Of a stretch of DNA of 48,279 bases, positions 34,885 to 44,822 are shown one piece after another. The notes beneath the pieces were generated by a model. The model was not told where the DNA came from. It made no database searches and saw nothing but the letters and a program-made list of their open reading frames with translations. The position numbers were made by a program, and so were the translations under genes. The DNA is from Persephonella sp. (GTDB lineage Bacteria; Aquificota; Aquificia; Aquificales; Hydrogenothermaceae). The stretch spans positions 1 to 48,279 of the forward strand of contig JALVKE010000321.1 of the NCBI GenBank assembly GCA_027028005.1, read 5' to 3'. How positions within the stretch are numbered: the first letter of the stretch is position 1; every line of letters starts with the position of its first letter.

Positions 34885-35349
34885 TTGTTAAGAAGAGCTA
34901 ATGTAAAAGATGCACAGGATATTTTCAAAATTTTACAAGAATATGCAATAAAAGGAATACTCCTACCAAGGAGTCTTAATTCTATATATGAAAATATAAG
35001 AGATTTTTTTGTTTATGAGGAAAATGGAAAGATTGTAGGAATAGGTTCTTTGCATGTATACTGGGAGGATTTAGCTGAGATAAAATCTCTCGCTGTATTA
35101 GAAGATTTTCAACATAAAGGAATAGGAAAACAGATTGTAGAAAGATGCATAGAAGATGCAAAAGAACTTGGTTTAAAAAAAGTTTTTGCTCTCACCTACG
35201 TTCCTGAGTTTTTTAAAAAGTTAGGATTTAAAGAGACAGAAAAATCAGCTTTTCCCCAGAAAGTCTGGACAGAGTGTATTCACTGTGTAAAGTTCAATGA
35301 CTGTAAAGAAGTTCCTGTACTTTTAGACTTAGAGGAAAGAAATGTTTAA
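34885..35349 (+). CDS. GNAT acetyltransferase, short ArgA-like N-acetylglutamate synthase type
   Basis: The 154-residue protein is a GNAT domain with LRRANVKDAQDIFKILQEYA, the acetyl-CoA loop FQHKGIGKQIVERC and a C-terminal cysteine-rich motif (VWTECIHCVKFNDCKEVPVLL). That KVW-x-C-x-x-C-x-KF-x-x-C ending is characteristic of short stand-alone ArgA-like synthases, which start arginine synthesis. The start is TTG: an in-frame TAA directly precedes it (34882-34884), and AAGGAGG lies 13 bases upstream, slightly far. It overlaps the next gene by 8 bases. Confidence 0.82.
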   Translation: MLRRANVKDAQDIFKILQEYAIKGILLPRSLNSIYENIRDFFVYEENGKIVGIGSLHVYWEDLAEIKSLAVLEDFQHKGIGKQIVERCIEDAKELGLKKVFALTYVPEFFKKLGFKETEKSAFPQKVWTECIHCVKFNDCKEVPVLLDLEERNV

Positions 35350-35980
35350 AAATATCTTTCTAGTTAGACATGGAGAAAGCGAATACAATGCAAAAAGAAT
35401 TATTCAAGGACATATAGATACAGATCTAACTCCAAGAGGCATTGTTCAGGCTAGGCTTGCAGGAGAAGAACTGAAAAATTTTCAGATAAATAAAATCTAT
35501 ACATCTGACCTAAAAAGAGCCTATAGGACAGCATACATAATAGGAGATGTTCTTGGTTTAGAACCGATTATCGATAAGAGATTGAGAGAGATGAACTTTG
35601 GAAAGTGGGAAGGTCTAGCTTATGAGTATATTTATAAAAATCATGAGGAGGATTTTCATAACTGGCTAAAAAATCCTGTAGTCTGTCCTCTTCCTTCTCA
35701 GGAAGATATTAAAGAATTTGAAAAAAGAATAAAAGATTTTTTAGAAGAGATCAAAAGTATTAAGGAAGAAAATATACTTGTAGTGGCCCACGGTGGTTCC
35801 ATTCAGGGAATTATATGTATTGCCTGCGAGTTAGGCTTAGAACATATATGGGGACTCAGGCATACAAATACAGGAATATCTCATATAAGACTATACAGAG
35901 ATATTCCTGCAGAACTTAGGTTTTTAAACTACTCTAAACATTTAGAAAAACTAGCAGAGCAAGTTAATCCAGCTTTATAA
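35342..35980 (+). CDS. Histidine phosphatase family protein, possibly a phosphoserine phosphatase
   Basis: The 212-residue protein has the catalytic LVRHGESEYNAKRIIQGHIDTDLTPRG signature with the phospho-accepting histidine, the TSDLKRAYRTA segment, REMNFGKWEG with the acid-base glutamate, and the second histidine in VVAHGGSIQGI. In Aquificota such cofactor-independent phosphoglycerate-mutase homologues include the metal-independent phosphoserine phosphatases first described in Hydrogenobacter, so serine synthesis is one candidate role. A phosphoglycerate mutase or CobC-like phosphatase is also possible. It is coupled to the GNAT gene. Confidence 0.85.
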   Translation: MFKNIFLVRHGESEYNAKRIIQGHIDTDLTPRGIVQARLAGEELKNFQINKIYTSDLKRAYRTAYIIGDVLGLEPIIDKRLREMNFGKWEGLAYEYIYKNHEEDFHNWLKNPVVCPLPSQEDIKEFEKRIKDFLEEIKSIKEENILVVAHGGSIQGIICIACELGLEHIWGLRHTNTGISHIRLYRDIPAELRFLNYSKHLEKLAEQVNPAL

Positions 35981-35983
35981 CCT

Positions 35984-36343
35984 TTACTCTGCTCCAAATT
36001 CATCGCAGGCATCAAATACATATTTCATATAAGCTACTGAAGGACCTCCACCCATTAATGCGGCTACCATTGCTGATTCTATAATTTCTGCTCTTTTAGC
36101 ACCGTGAGCTATAGCATTTTTTACATGGAAAGCAATACAGTATGGACATTGAGATTTTACAGATAAAGCTACAGATATAAGCTCCTTTGTTTTCACATCT
36201 AAAGCACCAGAACCTTCTGTAGCTTTAAAAAACCCCATAAAAGATTCAACAAATGTTGGATAATCTTTTTTTATCTCTTCAAATAGATCTAAAAATCTTT
36301 TGTAGTAAAGTTCCATATCTATTTTTGTTTCTTTATTTTCCAT
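35984..36343 (-). CDS. AhpD-like carboxymuconolactone decarboxylase family protein
   Basis: The 119-residue protein is an all-helical CMD-fold protein with the redox motif QCPYCIAFHVKNAIAHGAKRAEI, where the CXXC pair and the following histidine match AhpD-type peroxidase or disulfide reductase sites. A thiol-dependent peroxide defence role is likely, although no ahpC is adjacent. I choose ATG 36343 because AAGGAGGT lies seven bases ahead; an upstream in-frame ATG would add ten residues (MKNIFKEVCR) that include that ribosome site. Confidence 0.85.
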   Translation of the reverse strand: MENKETKIDMELYYKRFLDLFEEIKKDYPTFVESFMGFFKATEGSGALDVKTKELISVALSVKSQCPYCIAFHVKNAIAHGAKRAEIIESAMVAALMGGGPSVAYMKYVFDACDEFGAE

Positions 36344-36465
36344 TCTACAGACCTCCTTAAAAATATTCTTCACAAATAAATATGGTTATTTACTACTAAC
36401 TTAGCAAGAAATATTTGATAATCTATATTGTCTGAATTATTTTTTAAAAAAAGGAGGTTAGAAGA

Positions 36466-37053
36466 ATGAAAGTTAAAATAACAGATATCGATGCTCTTAT
36501 CGTGGTTGACGTTCAGAATGATTTTATGCCTGGAGGAGCTCTTCCTGTTCCTGATGGAGATAAAGTAATAGAGCCATTAAACAAATATATATCTGTATTT
36601 GAGGAAAAAGGAAATCCTGTATTTTTCACAAGAGACTGGCATCCTGAAGATCATATATCTTTTAAAGGGCATGGAGGAATATGGCCACCTCACTGTATAA
36701 AAGATACAGAAGGTGCAAAATTTCATCCTAATTTAAAAATTCCTCTAGATAATAAGTTTATTATTTCTAAAGGAACAAGTAGAGATTTTGACGCATATTC
36801 TGGATTTCAGGGAACTATTCTTAATGATCTTTTAAAAGAAAGAGGTATAAAAAGAGTATTTATAGGTGGTGTTGCAACTGATTACTGTGTAAAAAATACA
36901 GCCTTAGGAGCTTTAAATCTTGGTTATCAGGTTTTTGTTTTAGAAGATGCAATAAAAGGAGTTGATGTTCATCCAGGAGATAGTGAGAGAGCTTTAAATT
37001 TATTACTCTCAAAAGGAGTATCTTTGATTAATCTAAACGATGTTAATACATAA
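36466..37053 (+). CDS. pncA: Nicotinamidase
   Basis: PncA hydrolyses nicotinamide to nicotinate in NAD salvage. The 195-residue isochorismatase-fold enzyme has the catalytic Asp in LIVVDVQNDFMPGGALPV, the metal site in FTRDWHPEDHISF, the WPPHCIKDTEGAKFHP segment, a lysine at ISKGT and the nucleophile cysteine in GGVATDYCVKNTALGAL. The WPPHC segment separates true nicotinamidases from general isochorismatases. AAAGGAGG precedes the ATG. It stands alone. Confidence 0.93.
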   Translation: MKVKITDIDALIVVDVQNDFMPGGALPVPDGDKVIEPLNKYISVFEEKGNPVFFTRDWHPEDHISFKGHGGIWPPHCIKDTEGAKFHPNLKIPLDNKFIISKGTSRDFDAYSGFQGTILNDLLKERGIKRVFIGGVATDYCVKNTALGALNLGYQVFVLEDAIKGVDVHPGDSERALNLLLSKGVSLINLNDVNT

Positions 37054-37104
37054 CATTAAATTTTTTGTAAAATAAAGCAGTTTAAAAAATTTTAAGGAAG
37101 GGAC

Positions 37105-38532
37105 ATGTTTGAGGATTTAAATATTTTATTGAAACAAAGTACTGGATGTGGAATATTTTTATTTAAATCAGATGAAGAGTTAGAGGAGGCTTTAAAGTAC
37201 ATAGAAAGTAACACAGAGGAAAATAACTATATTCTTATTACGGCAGAAGATATAGGTGTTTTAGATATTGAAGAATTTTTAAAACAAAAGTTAAAGGAGA
37301 AAGGTTTTACATCCCTGAAAGAGTTTGCTGAAAAACAGTTAAGAGAGAGAAAAAAACTGGTAGTTGTAATAAAAAATATAGAATATCTATCATTTGAACA
37401 GTTAAAGTCCTTTGAAAAGTTATGTAAGGAAGCAAGAAGTAGTTTTTCTTTGTTTTTACTTGGAAAAGAAAAAATTCAATCTTTAATAGACTCCTTTTAT
37501 CTAAAAGATTTAAGAAAAAATGCTGTTATTTTATATAACTGTGGAAATCTAAAGAAAGAAGAGATAAAAGAATTTACTGAGAAGTATTTTAAAACAACAT
37601 TAGGAAAAGATATATCTGTTGAAGCAGGTGTTGAGTCTATTTTGTATAAACTTTCTGAAGGAAATGAGAAAAAGTTAGAGCAGGTTCTTACAAAACTTGC
37701 AGGTTATATAAAAGATAACCTCCTTTCAAAGGAAATATTAAATACATATTTGAAAGATAAAGGTATAGAAATATCTTCAGAAGAAAAACAGGAAGTTGAA
37801 AAGAATGTAGAAACGAAAGGTATAGATGCTAAAAAAATCGGATTTGTAACATTAACTGTTGTTTTTATTGGTGCTTTATTAATCATTTTTACAGGGAAAG
37901 GTAAAAAAGCAACAAAAGAAGTGTCTAATCTACAACAGGTAGGAGAAAGTGTTAAAGATAAGAAACTATCTACTTTAAATGTAGATAAAGATAATGAAAA
38001 TGTATCGCAACAAGAAAAACAGTTATTAGCTTCAGAAAGTAAAAATATACCTGTTAAAGAAGAAAAAAAAGCTACTGTAGAAAAAGTAGAAAAAAAAGTA
38101 TATACAAAAAAATACTTTCCATTAAAAAAAGTTATTTTCTTAAGAGAAAAACCTGATATTAAATCAAAAAAAATAGCCAGAGTTACGAATAAACAGCTTT
38201 TAGAAGCTGTAGATGAAAATAAAGAATGGTTAAAGGTTAAAGTTAAAAAAGGTGAGAAAGTAGTAGAAGGTTGGGTAAAAAGAGAACAGGTTACTGTAGT
38301 TCCTGAAGGAAAAGGTGTTATATTTGCAAAATCCTTAAATCTTAGGGAACATCCTAGTTTGACAGCAAAAATAATAAAATCTATTCCTTATGGAACTGTT
38401 GTTGATGTAGAGAAAACATTAAATGTGGAAAATAGAACATGGTACAAGATAAGCTATATAGATCAAAATGGAAATATATATGAAGGCTGGGTAAGTGGAA
38501 AGTATGTTATCTACAATAAAAAAGAAGATTAA
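37105..38532 (+). CDS. Membrane protein: degenerate AAA-like N-terminus, one membrane helix, two SH3 domains
   Basis: The 475-residue protein has a cytoplasmic N-terminus (1-240) resembling an ExeA/GspA-type ATPase (ERKKLVVVIKNIEYLSFEQLKSFEKLCKE like a Walker B region), but the usual Walker A is not seen (STGCGIFLFK). One membrane helix follows (245-263), then a lysine-rich spacer (265-335) and two bacterial SH3 domains (about 336-395 and 400-470; both with LREKP/LREHP and GWVKR/GWVSG features). SH3b domains commonly bind peptidoglycan, so a cytoplasm-to-wall coupling role is inferred. It may help cell-wall passage of pili or secretion machinery. Confidence 0.75.
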   Translation: MFEDLNILLKQSTGCGIFLFKSDEELEEALKYIESNTEENNYILITAEDIGVLDIEEFLKQKLKEKGFTSLKEFAEKQLRERKKLVVVIKNIEYLSFEQLKSFEKLCKEARSSFSLFLLGKEKIQSLIDSFYLKDLRKNAVILYNCGNLKKEEIKEFTEKYFKTTLGKDISVEAGVESILYKLSEGNEKKLEQVLTKLAGYIKDNLLSKEILNTYLKDKGIEISSEEKQEVEKNVETKGIDAKKIGFVTLTVVFIGALLIIFTGKGKKATKEVSNLQQVGESVKDKKLSTLNVDKDNENVSQQEKQLLASESKNIPVKEEKKATVEKVEKKVYTKKYFPLKKVIFLREKPDIKSKKIARVTNKQLLEAVDENKEWLKVKVKKGEKVVEGWVKREQVTVVPEGKGVIFAKSLNLREHPSLTAKIIKSIPYGTVVDVEKTLNVENRTWYKISYIDQNGNIYEGWVSGKYVIYNKKED

Positions 38533-38558
38533 AGATGGCAGTTTGAACTGCCATCTTT
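38531..38558. terminator. Bidirectional terminator between the SH3 protein gene and hslU
   Basis: AAAGATGGCAGTT (38531-38543) and AACTGCCATCTTT (38546-38558) are exact complements; the loop is the central TTTG or so. U-rich sequence follows on the minus strand (after hslU), and weaker on the plus strand. It overlaps the ends of both convergent genes. Confidence 0.85.
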
Positions 38559-39903
38559 ATAGGATGTATCTTGTTAGATCTTCATTCTGAATAATATCTT
38601 TAAGCTTAGATCTTACTAGATGTTCATCAATAATAATATGCTGGCCTTTTAAATCTGGTGCTTCAAAAGAAAAGTCTTCCATAATTCTTTCTAAAATAGT
38701 ATGAAGTCTCCTAGCTCCTATATTCTCTGTTTTTTCATTAACTTCTTCAGCTATTTCTGCAATTGTTTCTATTGCTTCATCTGTGAATTCAAGTTCTACT
38801 CCTTCAGTAGCCATTAAAGCTTTATACTGTTTTATTAGAGCGTTTTTTGGCTGAGTTAAGATCTTCACAAAGTCTTCTTTTGTTAAAGGTTGAAGCTCTA
38901 CTCTTATAGGAAACCTCCCTTGAAGTTCAGGAATGAGATCAGAAGGTTTTGCAAGATGAAAAGCTCCTGCTGCTATAAATAAGATATGGTCTGTTTTTAT
39001 AGGTCCATACTTTGTTGAAACGGTTGTTCCCTCTACAATAGGAAGTAGATCCCTCTGAACACCTTCTCTTGAAACATCTGGACCAGAACCTGACTGTTTT
39101 CCTGCAACTTTATCTATTTCATCTATAAATACAATCCCGTAGTTTTCTGCTCTGTATACTGCTTCAGATGTCACTTCATCCATATCTATAAGCTTTTCAG
39201 CCTCTTGCTGTTGAAGGACTTTCAAAGCCTCTTTAACAGTCATCTTTCTTCTTTTTTTCTTTGATGGGGCAAGACTTGAGAAAAGGTCTTTTAACTGATT
39301 TTCTAAATCTTCCATTCCTGGAGCTATAACACCACCAACTACAGATACAGGTTTTTCCTCAACTTCAATTTCTACAATTCTATCATCAAGTTCCCCTTTT
39401 CTAAGCATCTCCCTGAACTTTTCTCTTGCTGGAGATTTCTCTTCCTCTTCATAGGTTTCTAATGTACCAATTCTCCTTACTTTCCTTGGTACAAGATAAT
39501 CAAGAATTTTTTCCTCTGCTAACTGTCTTGCTTTTTCCTGAACTTCTTCCATCTTTTCAGCTTTAACCATTTTAAAAGAGGCTTCAGCTAGTTCCCTTAT
39601 AATACTTTCCACATCTCTTCCAACATAACCAACTTCTGTAAACTTTGTTGCTTCCACTTTTATAAAAGGCGCTCCAACTAAATTTGCCAATCTTCTTGCT
39701 ATTTCTGTTTTACCTACGCCTGTTGGACCAATCATAAGAATATTTTTGGGTATAACCTCATCTCTAAGCTCTTCAGGAAGTTTACTTCTTCTCCATCTAT
39801 TTCTTAATGCGACTGCAACAGCCTTTTTAGCATCTTTTTGACCAACTATATATTTATCAAGTTCTTCCACTATCTGTTTAGGGGTAAGTTCTTCTCTAAT
39901 CAC
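38557..39903 (-). CDS. hslU: HslUV protease ATPase subunit HslU
   Basis: HslU unfolds proteins for the HslV peptidase. The 448-residue AAA+ protein has the N-terminal [35 protein letters not shown], Walker [10 protein letters not shown], the conserved [16 protein letters not shown] pore region, the inserted I-domain (about 110-235), Walker [10 protein letters not shown] and the C-terminal DLTRYIL that docks into HslV. hslV is not next to it. It follows the acyl-CoA synthetase gene by 10 bases on the same strand, in order acs-like then hslU. Confidence 0.97.
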   Translation of the reverse strand: MIREELTPKQIVEELDKYIVGQKDAKKAVAVALRNRWRRSKLPEELRDEVIPKNILMIGPTGVGKTEIARRLANLVGAPFIKVEATKFTEVGYVGRDVESIIRELAEASFKMVKAEKMEEVQEKARQLAEEKILDYLVPRKVRRIGTLETYEEEEKSPAREKFREMLRKGELDDRIVEIEVEEKPVSVVGGVIAPGMEDLENQLKDLFSSLAPSKKKRRKMTVKEALKVLQQQEAEKLIDMDEVTSEAVYRAENYGIVFIDEIDKVAGKQSGSGPDVSREGVQRDLLPIVEGTTVSTKYGPIKTDHILFIAAGAFHLAKPSDLIPELQGRFPIRVELQPLTKEDFVKILTQPKNALIKQYKALMATEGVELEFTDEAIETIAEIAEEVNEKTENIGARRLHTILERIMEDFSFEAPDLKGQHIIIDEHLVRSKLKDIIQNEDLTRYIL

Positions 39904-39913
39904 TTAAATCCTC

Positions 39914-42043
39914 CTATAAAAGTATTGAATTTTTTTCCACTTCTTTTGAAAGTTTAATCCTTCCATCAACTGCAAAAACTTGTTTTTCCTTTGCTAAAAG
40001 GGGATTTATATCTAGTTCTTTGATTTGGGGAAAATCTAAAAGCAAGTTAGAAACATTAAGTAGTATATTCACAATTTTTTCAATATCAACAGGTTTTTTA
40101 TCTCTGAAACCATTTTTTAGCAGTTTATAAATCTTTGTTGATTTTACCATCTCTTCAGCATATACCTTCGATAAAGGTATAAAATCAAAAGAAACATCTT
40201 TAAAAAATTCAACAAATGTTCCACCCATTCCAAACATAATATACTGTTTGAAAATGTTATCGTATGAGCTACCTATAATAAGTTCAAAATCACTTTCTAC
40301 TTGTTTTTCAACTGTTATTCCTTCTATATATGCATCCTTTTTGTATCTCTTTGCATTTTCTAGTATTCTGAAAAATGCATTTTTTAACTCCTCAGGATTT
40401 CTGATATCTTTTGTTATGGCCTTAGCATCTGTTTTATGAAGGATATCAGGGGAATTAACTTTTAAAACAACAGGAAATCCAATTTTTTCAGCAATATTAA
40501 CGGCTTCTTCTACATTTTTAACAAGGTATGTTTCATTTACAGGAATTTCATACTCTTTAAGAATAAGTTTTGTTTCATACGCAGGAAGATAGATTCTTCC
40601 CTCATTTAAAAATCTTTCAATAATCTCTTTAACTTTTTCTGATTTTTTTGATACTACATGTAGATCATCTTTTTCGACAAGCTGTTTTCTTCTTGTATAC
40701 GTGTATGTTAGATACATACTATCTACTGCTTCTTCAGGTGTTTCAAAAACAGGAATGTTATGTTCTTCAAGAAACTGTTTTGCTTTTTTTAATTTTGCTC
40801 CACCTAACAAAACAGCATAGAAAGGTTTATCTTTTCCTTTGGAAACCTCATAAAAAACCCTTGCTGTTTCATAGGGTTTTGTCATAAATTGAGGTGTGAG
40901 GATGCATATTATTCCATCTACTTCCTCTGCACCGAAAAGAATTTCTAATGTGTTTTTGTATCTTTCTGGCGGAGCATCTCCTATAATATCAACAGGATTT
41001 CCATGACTCCATACAGGAGGAAGTATCTCATCTAACTTTTTTATTGTTTCTTTTGAAAGCTCTGCTGGTTTTATATTCCATTTATCAAACTCATCTGCAG
41101 CCATTACTCCTGGTCCGCCGGCATTTGTCACAACAACAAATCTATCTCCTGAAGGAATAGGCTGTTTTGAAATAGCTTCTGTTAGATCAAATAACTGTAA
41201 GACATTTTCAGAACGAACTGCACCAACTCTTTTAAATAATGCAGAGTACAGAAAATCTTTTCCTGCTATGGCTCCTGTATGAGATGCTGCAGCTTTCTGT
41301 CCACTCTCAGAACGCCCTGCTTTTGCGATAATAATAGGCTTTTTTAAAGATACCTTTCTAACAGCTTGAGCAAACTTTGAGGCATCAAAAAGACTTTCCA
41401 TATATACAAGGATTGTATCCACCTCTTCCTTTTCCCCTAAATACTCTATAAGCTCCCCAAATTCTATATCTGCCATATTTCCTATACTTACAGCATAGGA
41501 AAAACCAATTTTTTCCTCTAATGCCCAGTCCATTATTGCTGTAAAAAGAGCGCCACTTTGAGAAATAAAAGCTGTTTTTCCTTTTAATGGTTTATCTAAA
41601 CCAAAGTTAGCATTTAGGTCTATCAATGTATTTGCAAATCCAAGACAGTTTGGACCAAGGAATCTTATCCCATACTTTCTTGCTTTTTCTTTAATTGCTT
41701 CTTCTATCTTTCTTCCTTCCTCCCCTGCTTCTCTTCCTCCAGCAGATATAATAACAGCTGCTTTTACACCTTTCTTTCCAAGTTCATCAAATAAATCTGG
41801 TATGTACTGTATAGGTATGCTTATGATAGCTAAATCTACTGGTTCTGGAATATCTAGCACAGATTTATAAACTTTGTATCCTTCAAGAACATCAAGTCTC
41901 TTATTTACTGGAAAAACTTTTCCTTTATAACCACCTTCTACTATATTCTTAAAAATTGCATAACCTACTTTCTCTTTTTTATCTGTTGCACCAATGATAG
42001 CAATAGATCGTGGGTTAAAAAGATAATCTAAGTAATTTTCCAT
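39914..42043 (-). CDS. ADP-forming acyl-CoA (acetyl-CoA) synthetase, fused alpha-beta
   Basis: The 709-residue protein fuses a CoA-binding/ligase alpha part (1 to about 460; FNPRSIAIIGATDKKEKVGYAIFKN, PNCLGF, SQSGALFTAIMDWA, and the phospho-histidine region ASHTGAIAG) to an ATP-grasp beta part (about 475-709; PAYETKLILKEYEIPV, FPVVLKVNSPDILHKTDAKAI, FGMGGTFVEFFKDVSF). Such NDP-forming enzymes make ATP from acyl-CoA or activate acids. Relatives with a GNAT domain are protein acetyltransferases, but no GNAT domain is present here. Substrate is unknown. It is transcribed with hslU. Confidence 0.9.
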   Translation of the reverse strand: MENYLDYLFNPRSIAIIGATDKKEKVGYAIFKNIVEGGYKGKVFPVNKRLDVLEGYKVYKSVLDIPEPVDLAIISIPIQYIPDLFDELGKKGVKAAVIISAGGREAGEEGRKIEEAIKEKARKYGIRFLGPNCLGFANTLIDLNANFGLDKPLKGKTAFISQSGALFTAIMDWALEEKIGFSYAVSIGNMADIEFGELIEYLGEKEEVDTILVYMESLFDASKFAQAVRKVSLKKPIIIAKAGRSESGQKAAASHTGAIAGKDFLYSALFKRVGAVRSENVLQLFDLTEAISKQPIPSGDRFVVVTNAGGPGVMAADEFDKWNIKPAELSKETIKKLDEILPPVWSHGNPVDIIGDAPPERYKNTLEILFGAEEVDGIICILTPQFMTKPYETARVFYEVSKGKDKPFYAVLLGGAKLKKAKQFLEEHNIPVFETPEEAVDSMYLTYTYTRRKQLVEKDDLHVVSKKSEKVKEIIERFLNEGRIYLPAYETKLILKEYEIPVNETYLVKNVEEAVNIAEKIGFPVVLKVNSPDILHKTDAKAITKDIRNPEELKNAFFRILENAKRYKKDAYIEGITVEKQVESDFELIIGSSYDNIFKQYIMFGMGGTFVEFFKDVSFDFIPLSKVYAEEMVKSTKIYKLLKNGFRDKKPVDIEKIVNILLNVSNLLLDFPQIKELDINPLLAKEKQVFAVDGRIKLSKEVEKNSILL

Positions 42044-42090
42044 AGGAGCTCCCTATTTGAATAGTTAAGTTATAGATTAAATATATAAGG

Positions 42091-42112
42091 AGGCTTCCTA
42101 TTTAGGAAGCCT
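42091..42112. terminator. Hairpin at the 3' end of pyrG
   Basis: AGGCTTCCTA (42091-42100) pairs with TAGGAAGCCT (42103-42112) around TT. It overlaps the last codons of pyrG. The U-run (CTTTTCTTTT) is on the plus-strand side, where no gene ends, while on the minus strand only CCTTAT follows. It may therefore be an imperfect terminator or a pause site before the acyl-CoA synthetase gene. Confidence 0.5.
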
Positions 42113-43721
42113 TTTCTTTTGAAAGTCTATTTTTATAAGATGCTTCAACAAATGAAACAAAGAGGGGATGAGGTGAAAAAGGTTTACTTTTAAACTCTGG
42201 ATGAAACTGACATGCAATAAACCATTGATGCACATCATCAGGAAGTTCTATTATTTCAACAAGATTTTTAGCTTTATAGACTCCTGAAACAACAAGACCT
42301 TTCTCCTCTAAGATAGGTCTAAACTCAGGATTTACTTCATACCTATGCCTATGTCTTTCATAAATCTCTTTCTGTTTATAGATGTTATAAGCTTTTGTTC
42401 CTTCTATAAGGGTACACTTATATGCACCTAATCTCATAGTTCCACCTTTTTTATGGATATGTTTCTGCTCAGGCATTAAATCAATAACAGGATATGGTGT
42501 TTCAGGATCAAACTCTGTTGAGTTAGCTTCTTTTAATCCTGCAACGTTTCTTGCAAATTCTATAACTGCTACCTGCATTCCAAGACAGATACCAAAGTAA
42601 GGGATATTGTTTTCTCTTGCATACTTAACAGTAAGTATCTTTCCTTCTATACCCCTTTCTCCAAACCCCCCTGGAACTAATATTCCATCGAGATTTCCAA
42701 GTAAATCATCTACATTTTCATCATTAATCTCATCTGCATTTATCCAGTGGATATTTACCTTGACTTTATTAGGTATCTGAGCATGCGTTAATGCTTCTGA
42801 AATACTTTTATAAGCATCTTTAAGCTCAACATACTTTCCAACAATACCTATATCAACTGTTTTTTCAAGCTTAGATAGTATGTTTACTATTTTTCTCCAC
42901 TCTTTAAGTTCTGGTTCTCTATACTCAAGATTTAAATGTTTTGCTATTACCTGATCTATTTTTTCCTTTTTAAGGATTAAAGGGATTCTGTAAATAATAT
43001 CCACATCTGGAGCAGACAATACTGCATCTTCACTTACGTTTGTAAATAGAGCAATCTTTCTTTTTATGGGCTTTGGAATGTTTCTATCAGCTCTACAAAT
43101 AAGGATATCAGGCTGAATACCAATAGCTCGAAGTTCTTTTACTGAATGCTGAGTTGGTTTTGTTTTAAGCTCTCCAGCTACTGCTATGTATGGAACATAC
43201 GTTAGATGAATGAAAAGAGCGTTTTCCTTTCCAAGTTCAAGTCCCATCTGTCTTATAGCTTCTAAAAAAGGTAAGCTTTCTATATCTCCAACTGTTCCGC
43301 CTATCTCTATTAAAGCTATATCAGAACCTGTTGCTGCTTTTTCAATACTTCTAATGATCTCATTTGTTAAATGGGGAATAACCTGTACAGTAGCTCCTAG
43401 AAAAGCTCCCCTTCTCTCTTTTTCTAAAAGCGTATGATAAAGTTTCCCTGATGTTGTATTGTTGTACTTTGTAAGAGTTACATGGGTAAAACGTTCGTAG
43501 TGTCCTAGGTCTAAATCTGTTTCTGCTCCATCTTCTGTAACATAAACCTCTCCATGCTGATAGGGATTCATTGTTCCAGGATCTATATTTAAATAAGGAT
43601 CTAACTTAAGAAAAGTTATTTTATAACCCATCTCTTCAAGAATAGTTCCAATACTAGCAGAGGTAACACCTTTACCAAGAGAAGATAAAACACCACCAGT
43701 TATGAATATGAATTTTTGCAA
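42102..43721 (-). CDS. pyrG: CTP synthase
   Basis: PyrG makes CTP from UTP, ATP and glutamine. The 539-residue protein has the complete synthetase domain ([60 protein letters not shown]) and a C-terminal class I glutaminase (GGFGERG, the nucleophile in FGICLGMQ, and CQFHPEF with the catalytic His and Glu nearby). It is transcribed away from the polysaccharide genes and toward the acyl-CoA synthetase gene. Confidence 0.98.
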   Translation of the reverse strand: MQKFIFITGGVLSSLGKGVTSASIGTILEEMGYKITFLKLDPYLNIDPGTMNPYQHGEVYVTEDGAETDLDLGHYERFTHVTLTKYNNTTSGKLYHTLLEKERRGAFLGATVQVIPHLTNEIIRSIEKAATGSDIALIEIGGTVGDIESLPFLEAIRQMGLELGKENALFIHLTYVPYIAVAGELKTKPTQHSVKELRAIGIQPDILICRADRNIPKPIKRKIALFTNVSEDAVLSAPDVDIIYRIPLILKKEKIDQVIAKHLNLEYREPELKEWRKIVNILSKLEKTVDIGIVGKYVELKDAYKSISEALTHAQIPNKVKVNIHWINADEINDENVDDLLGNLDGILVPGGFGERGIEGKILTVKYARENNIPYFGICLGMQVAVIEFARNVAGLKEANSTEFDPETPYPVIDLMPEQKHIHKKGGTMRLGAYKCTLIEGTKAYNIYKQKEIYERHRHRYEVNPEFRPILEEKGLVVSGVYKAKNLVEIIELPDDVHQWFIACQFHPEFKSKPFSPHPLFVSFVEASYKNRLSKEKAS

Positions 43722-43829
43722 TTCCTCACCTCACAGAAAATTTTCATAAACTAATATTTTATCTTAGTTTTAGAAATTTAGAAGATATGCTAGAATATTT
43801 AAAATCCATTTAATTAATATTAATCAATA

Positions 43830-44822
43830 ATGAAAACAATAAATGTAGAAAAACCAAATTTTAAGTATAGTCCATATGTATTATATGCTTGCGATAAGGA
43901 AATAAGGTTTAAGGGTAGTGCTGGTGGTGTTGCTACACAATTAATAAAGTATATGTTCGATAAAAATTATATTTCATCAGCTTTAACTTTTAAATTTGCA
44001 GGGGAAAATTTGTATATTCCTAAAATAGCTCGATCTTTTGAGGAGTATAATATTACAGGGTCAATATATCATGAAATTGATATATTTTCTTTTTTAAAAG
44101 AAAATATAAAAAATTTTACTGATCATTTTGCTATAACAGCTTTACCATGTCAAGTTAAAGCTATTCGAAAAATAGCAGAAAGGCATAATAAAAATGTGAT
44201 TATTATTTCATTAACATGTTCTGCGCAACAGGAAAAGGAAGCAACGTATTACTTACTTGAATATTTAGGTATCGATTCTTCAGATGTTGAACTATTGAAA
44301 TATAGAGGTAATGGCTGGCCATCTGGAATTTTCATAAGAACAAAAGATGGAAAAGAGTATAAAATAGAAAACATAAATTCAATTTGGATGTATATATTTC
44401 ATTCTATGATTTTCTCTCTTGATAGATGTATAACATGTAAAGATACTTTTGGTATTGAAAGTGATATTATATTGGCAGATCCTTGGTTAAAAAGGTATAA
44501 AGAGAAAGAAAAAATTGGAGCAAGTATTACAATTCCTAATTCAGAAATAGGAAACCTCTTAATAGAAAAGGCAATAGATGATAAATATTTATGTGTGAAT
44601 GAAAAAATAACTATACAGGAAGTTATAGAATCTCAATACCTGACATTAGAAAAAAAATATATTCAAAGAAAATATAGAAAGTTCTTTAAATTTTTAAAAA
44701 GTATTTTTAAATATTTTCCGTATTTACACTTTAAAATGTTATCAATTTTATATCATAAAATTTTGTTTAAAATGGTAGGAGAAGATGGAAATACTGATAA
44801 TAAATCAACATACTTCAAATAG
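43830..44822 (+). CDS. Coenzyme F420 hydrogenase beta-subunit (FrhB) family protein in a surface-glycan setting
   Basis: The 330-residue protein matches the FrhB family: FKGSAGGVATQLIKYMF near the N-terminus, ITALPCQVKAIRKIA, a central YRGNGWPSGIFI segment and CITCKDTFGIESDIILADPW. In polysaccharide clusters such proteins sit beside pyruvyl transferases and are thought to reduce or activate sugars; F420 itself is not expected in this organism. No clear ribosome site precedes the ATG. It overlaps the next gene by 38 bases. Base composition is more AT-rich than in the housekeeping genes, which suggests acquisition. Confidence 0.82.
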   Translation: MKTINVEKPNFKYSPYVLYACDKEIRFKGSAGGVATQLIKYMFDKNYISSALTFKFAGENLYIPKIARSFEEYNITGSIYHEIDIFSFLKENIKNFTDHFAITALPCQVKAIRKIAERHNKNVIIISLTCSAQQEKEATYYLLEYLGIDSSDVELLKYRGNGWPSGIFIRTKDGKEYKIENINSIWMYIFHSMIFSLDRCITCKDTFGIESDIILADPWLKRYKEKEKIGASITIPNSEIGNLLIEKAIDDKYLCVNEKITIQEVIESQYLTLEKKYIQRKYRKFFKFLKSIFKYFPYLHFKMLSILYHKILFKMVGEDGNTDNKSTYFK

